DNA of 13,880 nt from Clostridiales bacterium UBA1316 (lineage in GTDB: Bacteria > Bacillota > Clostridia > Oscillospirales > Oscillospiraceae): assembly GCA_002307055.1 (NCBI GenBank), contig DBTM01000090.1:1-13880 (forward strand), in the 5' to 3' direction. Below the pieces are notes generated by a model, which was not told where the DNA came from, ran no database searches, and worked only from the letters and a program-made list of their open reading frames with translations. Positions 13,690-13,880 of the stretch are shown piece by piece. Every line of letters begins with the position of its first letter. Position 1 is the stretch's first letter. A program made the position numbers and the translations under genes.

Positions 13690-13880
13690 TTAATTTCGCA
13701 GGGCGTTCAGAGGGGCGGGGATGCGGCCGCCGCGGGCGATGAAATCGCTGCTGTCGCAGGGGTTGACGCGCATAACAGGGGCGGTGCCGAGGAGGCCGCC
13801 GAAGTCGACGCTGTCGCCGACGACCTTGCCGGGGGCGGGGATAATGCGGACGGCTGTCGTCTTGTTGTTGATGACGCCGA
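13690..13880 (-). CDS. PFL-family (UPF0210/DUF711) protein, C-terminal end only
   Basis: A partial minus-strand gene whose 5' part lies beyond the window. The 62 visible residues run GVINNKTTAVRIIPAPGK, then VGDSVDFGGLLGTAPVM, and end RGGRIPAPLNALRN before a TAA. This matches the conserved C-terminus of the UPF0210/DUF711 family, named for structural likeness to pyruvate formate-lyase; function is unknown. Intact members are about 450 residues, often with an ACT-domain partner gene upstream, which cannot be checked here. It shares the terminator at 13633-13680. G+C is visibly higher than in the small gene opposite. Confidence 0.85.
   Translation of the reverse strand, partial: GVINNKTTAVRIIPAPGKVVGDSVDFGGLLGTAPVMRVNPCDSSDFIARGGRIPAPLNALRN

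Overview
The window looks like a chromosomal stretch from a Gram-positive, low-to-mid G+C anaerobe of the Clostridia (Bacillota). The reasons are strong GGAGG-type ribosome sites, extended -10 (TGn) promoters, TTG/GTG starts, a Firmicutes-style nuclease/DinG-type helicase, a PFL-family (UPF0210) protein end and a secreted 'VTVTNN' repeat protein. No species can be named. The left 4.3 kb is visibly more A+T-rich than the rest, which suggests a separately acquired block.

Layout. (1) 22-4312, minus strand: a terminator, then an extended -10 promoter, a WapI-immunity-like protein, and two overlapping half-size ABC exporters that probably form a heterodimer. (2) 4313-4706: no credible gene, but a strong minus-strand promoter lies about 270 bases before the terminator, so a small untranslated transcript is possible. 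(3) 4707-8900, minus strand: a tight operon running helicase, GNAT acetyltransferase with a C-terminal membrane tail, Gre-type elongation factor, and YdjM-type membrane protein. The first three genes are separated by only 1-4 bases. (4) 8913-9631, minus strand: a flavodoxin and a small unknown protein overlapping by one base, with a clear promoter and terminator. (5) 9706-12778, plus strand: a 990-residue secreted protein made of a signal peptide and ten repeats of about 90-108 residues. (6) 12779-13427: a dispersed palindromic repeat element and the decayed remains of an acetyltransferase gene. (7) 13428-13880: a small membrane protein, a perfect 19-bp terminator hairpin shared with a convergent gene, and the C-terminal end of a PFL-family protein running off the window.

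How the parts relate. The helicase operon groups nucleic-acid functions (nuclease/helicase and RNA polymerase cleavage factor) with two membrane-associated proteins of unknown role. The ABC pair may share a transcript with the immunity-like protein, but no toxin or peptide precursor gene is visible here. The best leads are the ORF-less transcription unit near 4.3-4.6 kb, the unusual leader of the immunity-like gene, the GNAT-membrane fusion and the ten-repeat surface protein. I found no CRISPR array, tRNA, rRNA or insertion sequence.
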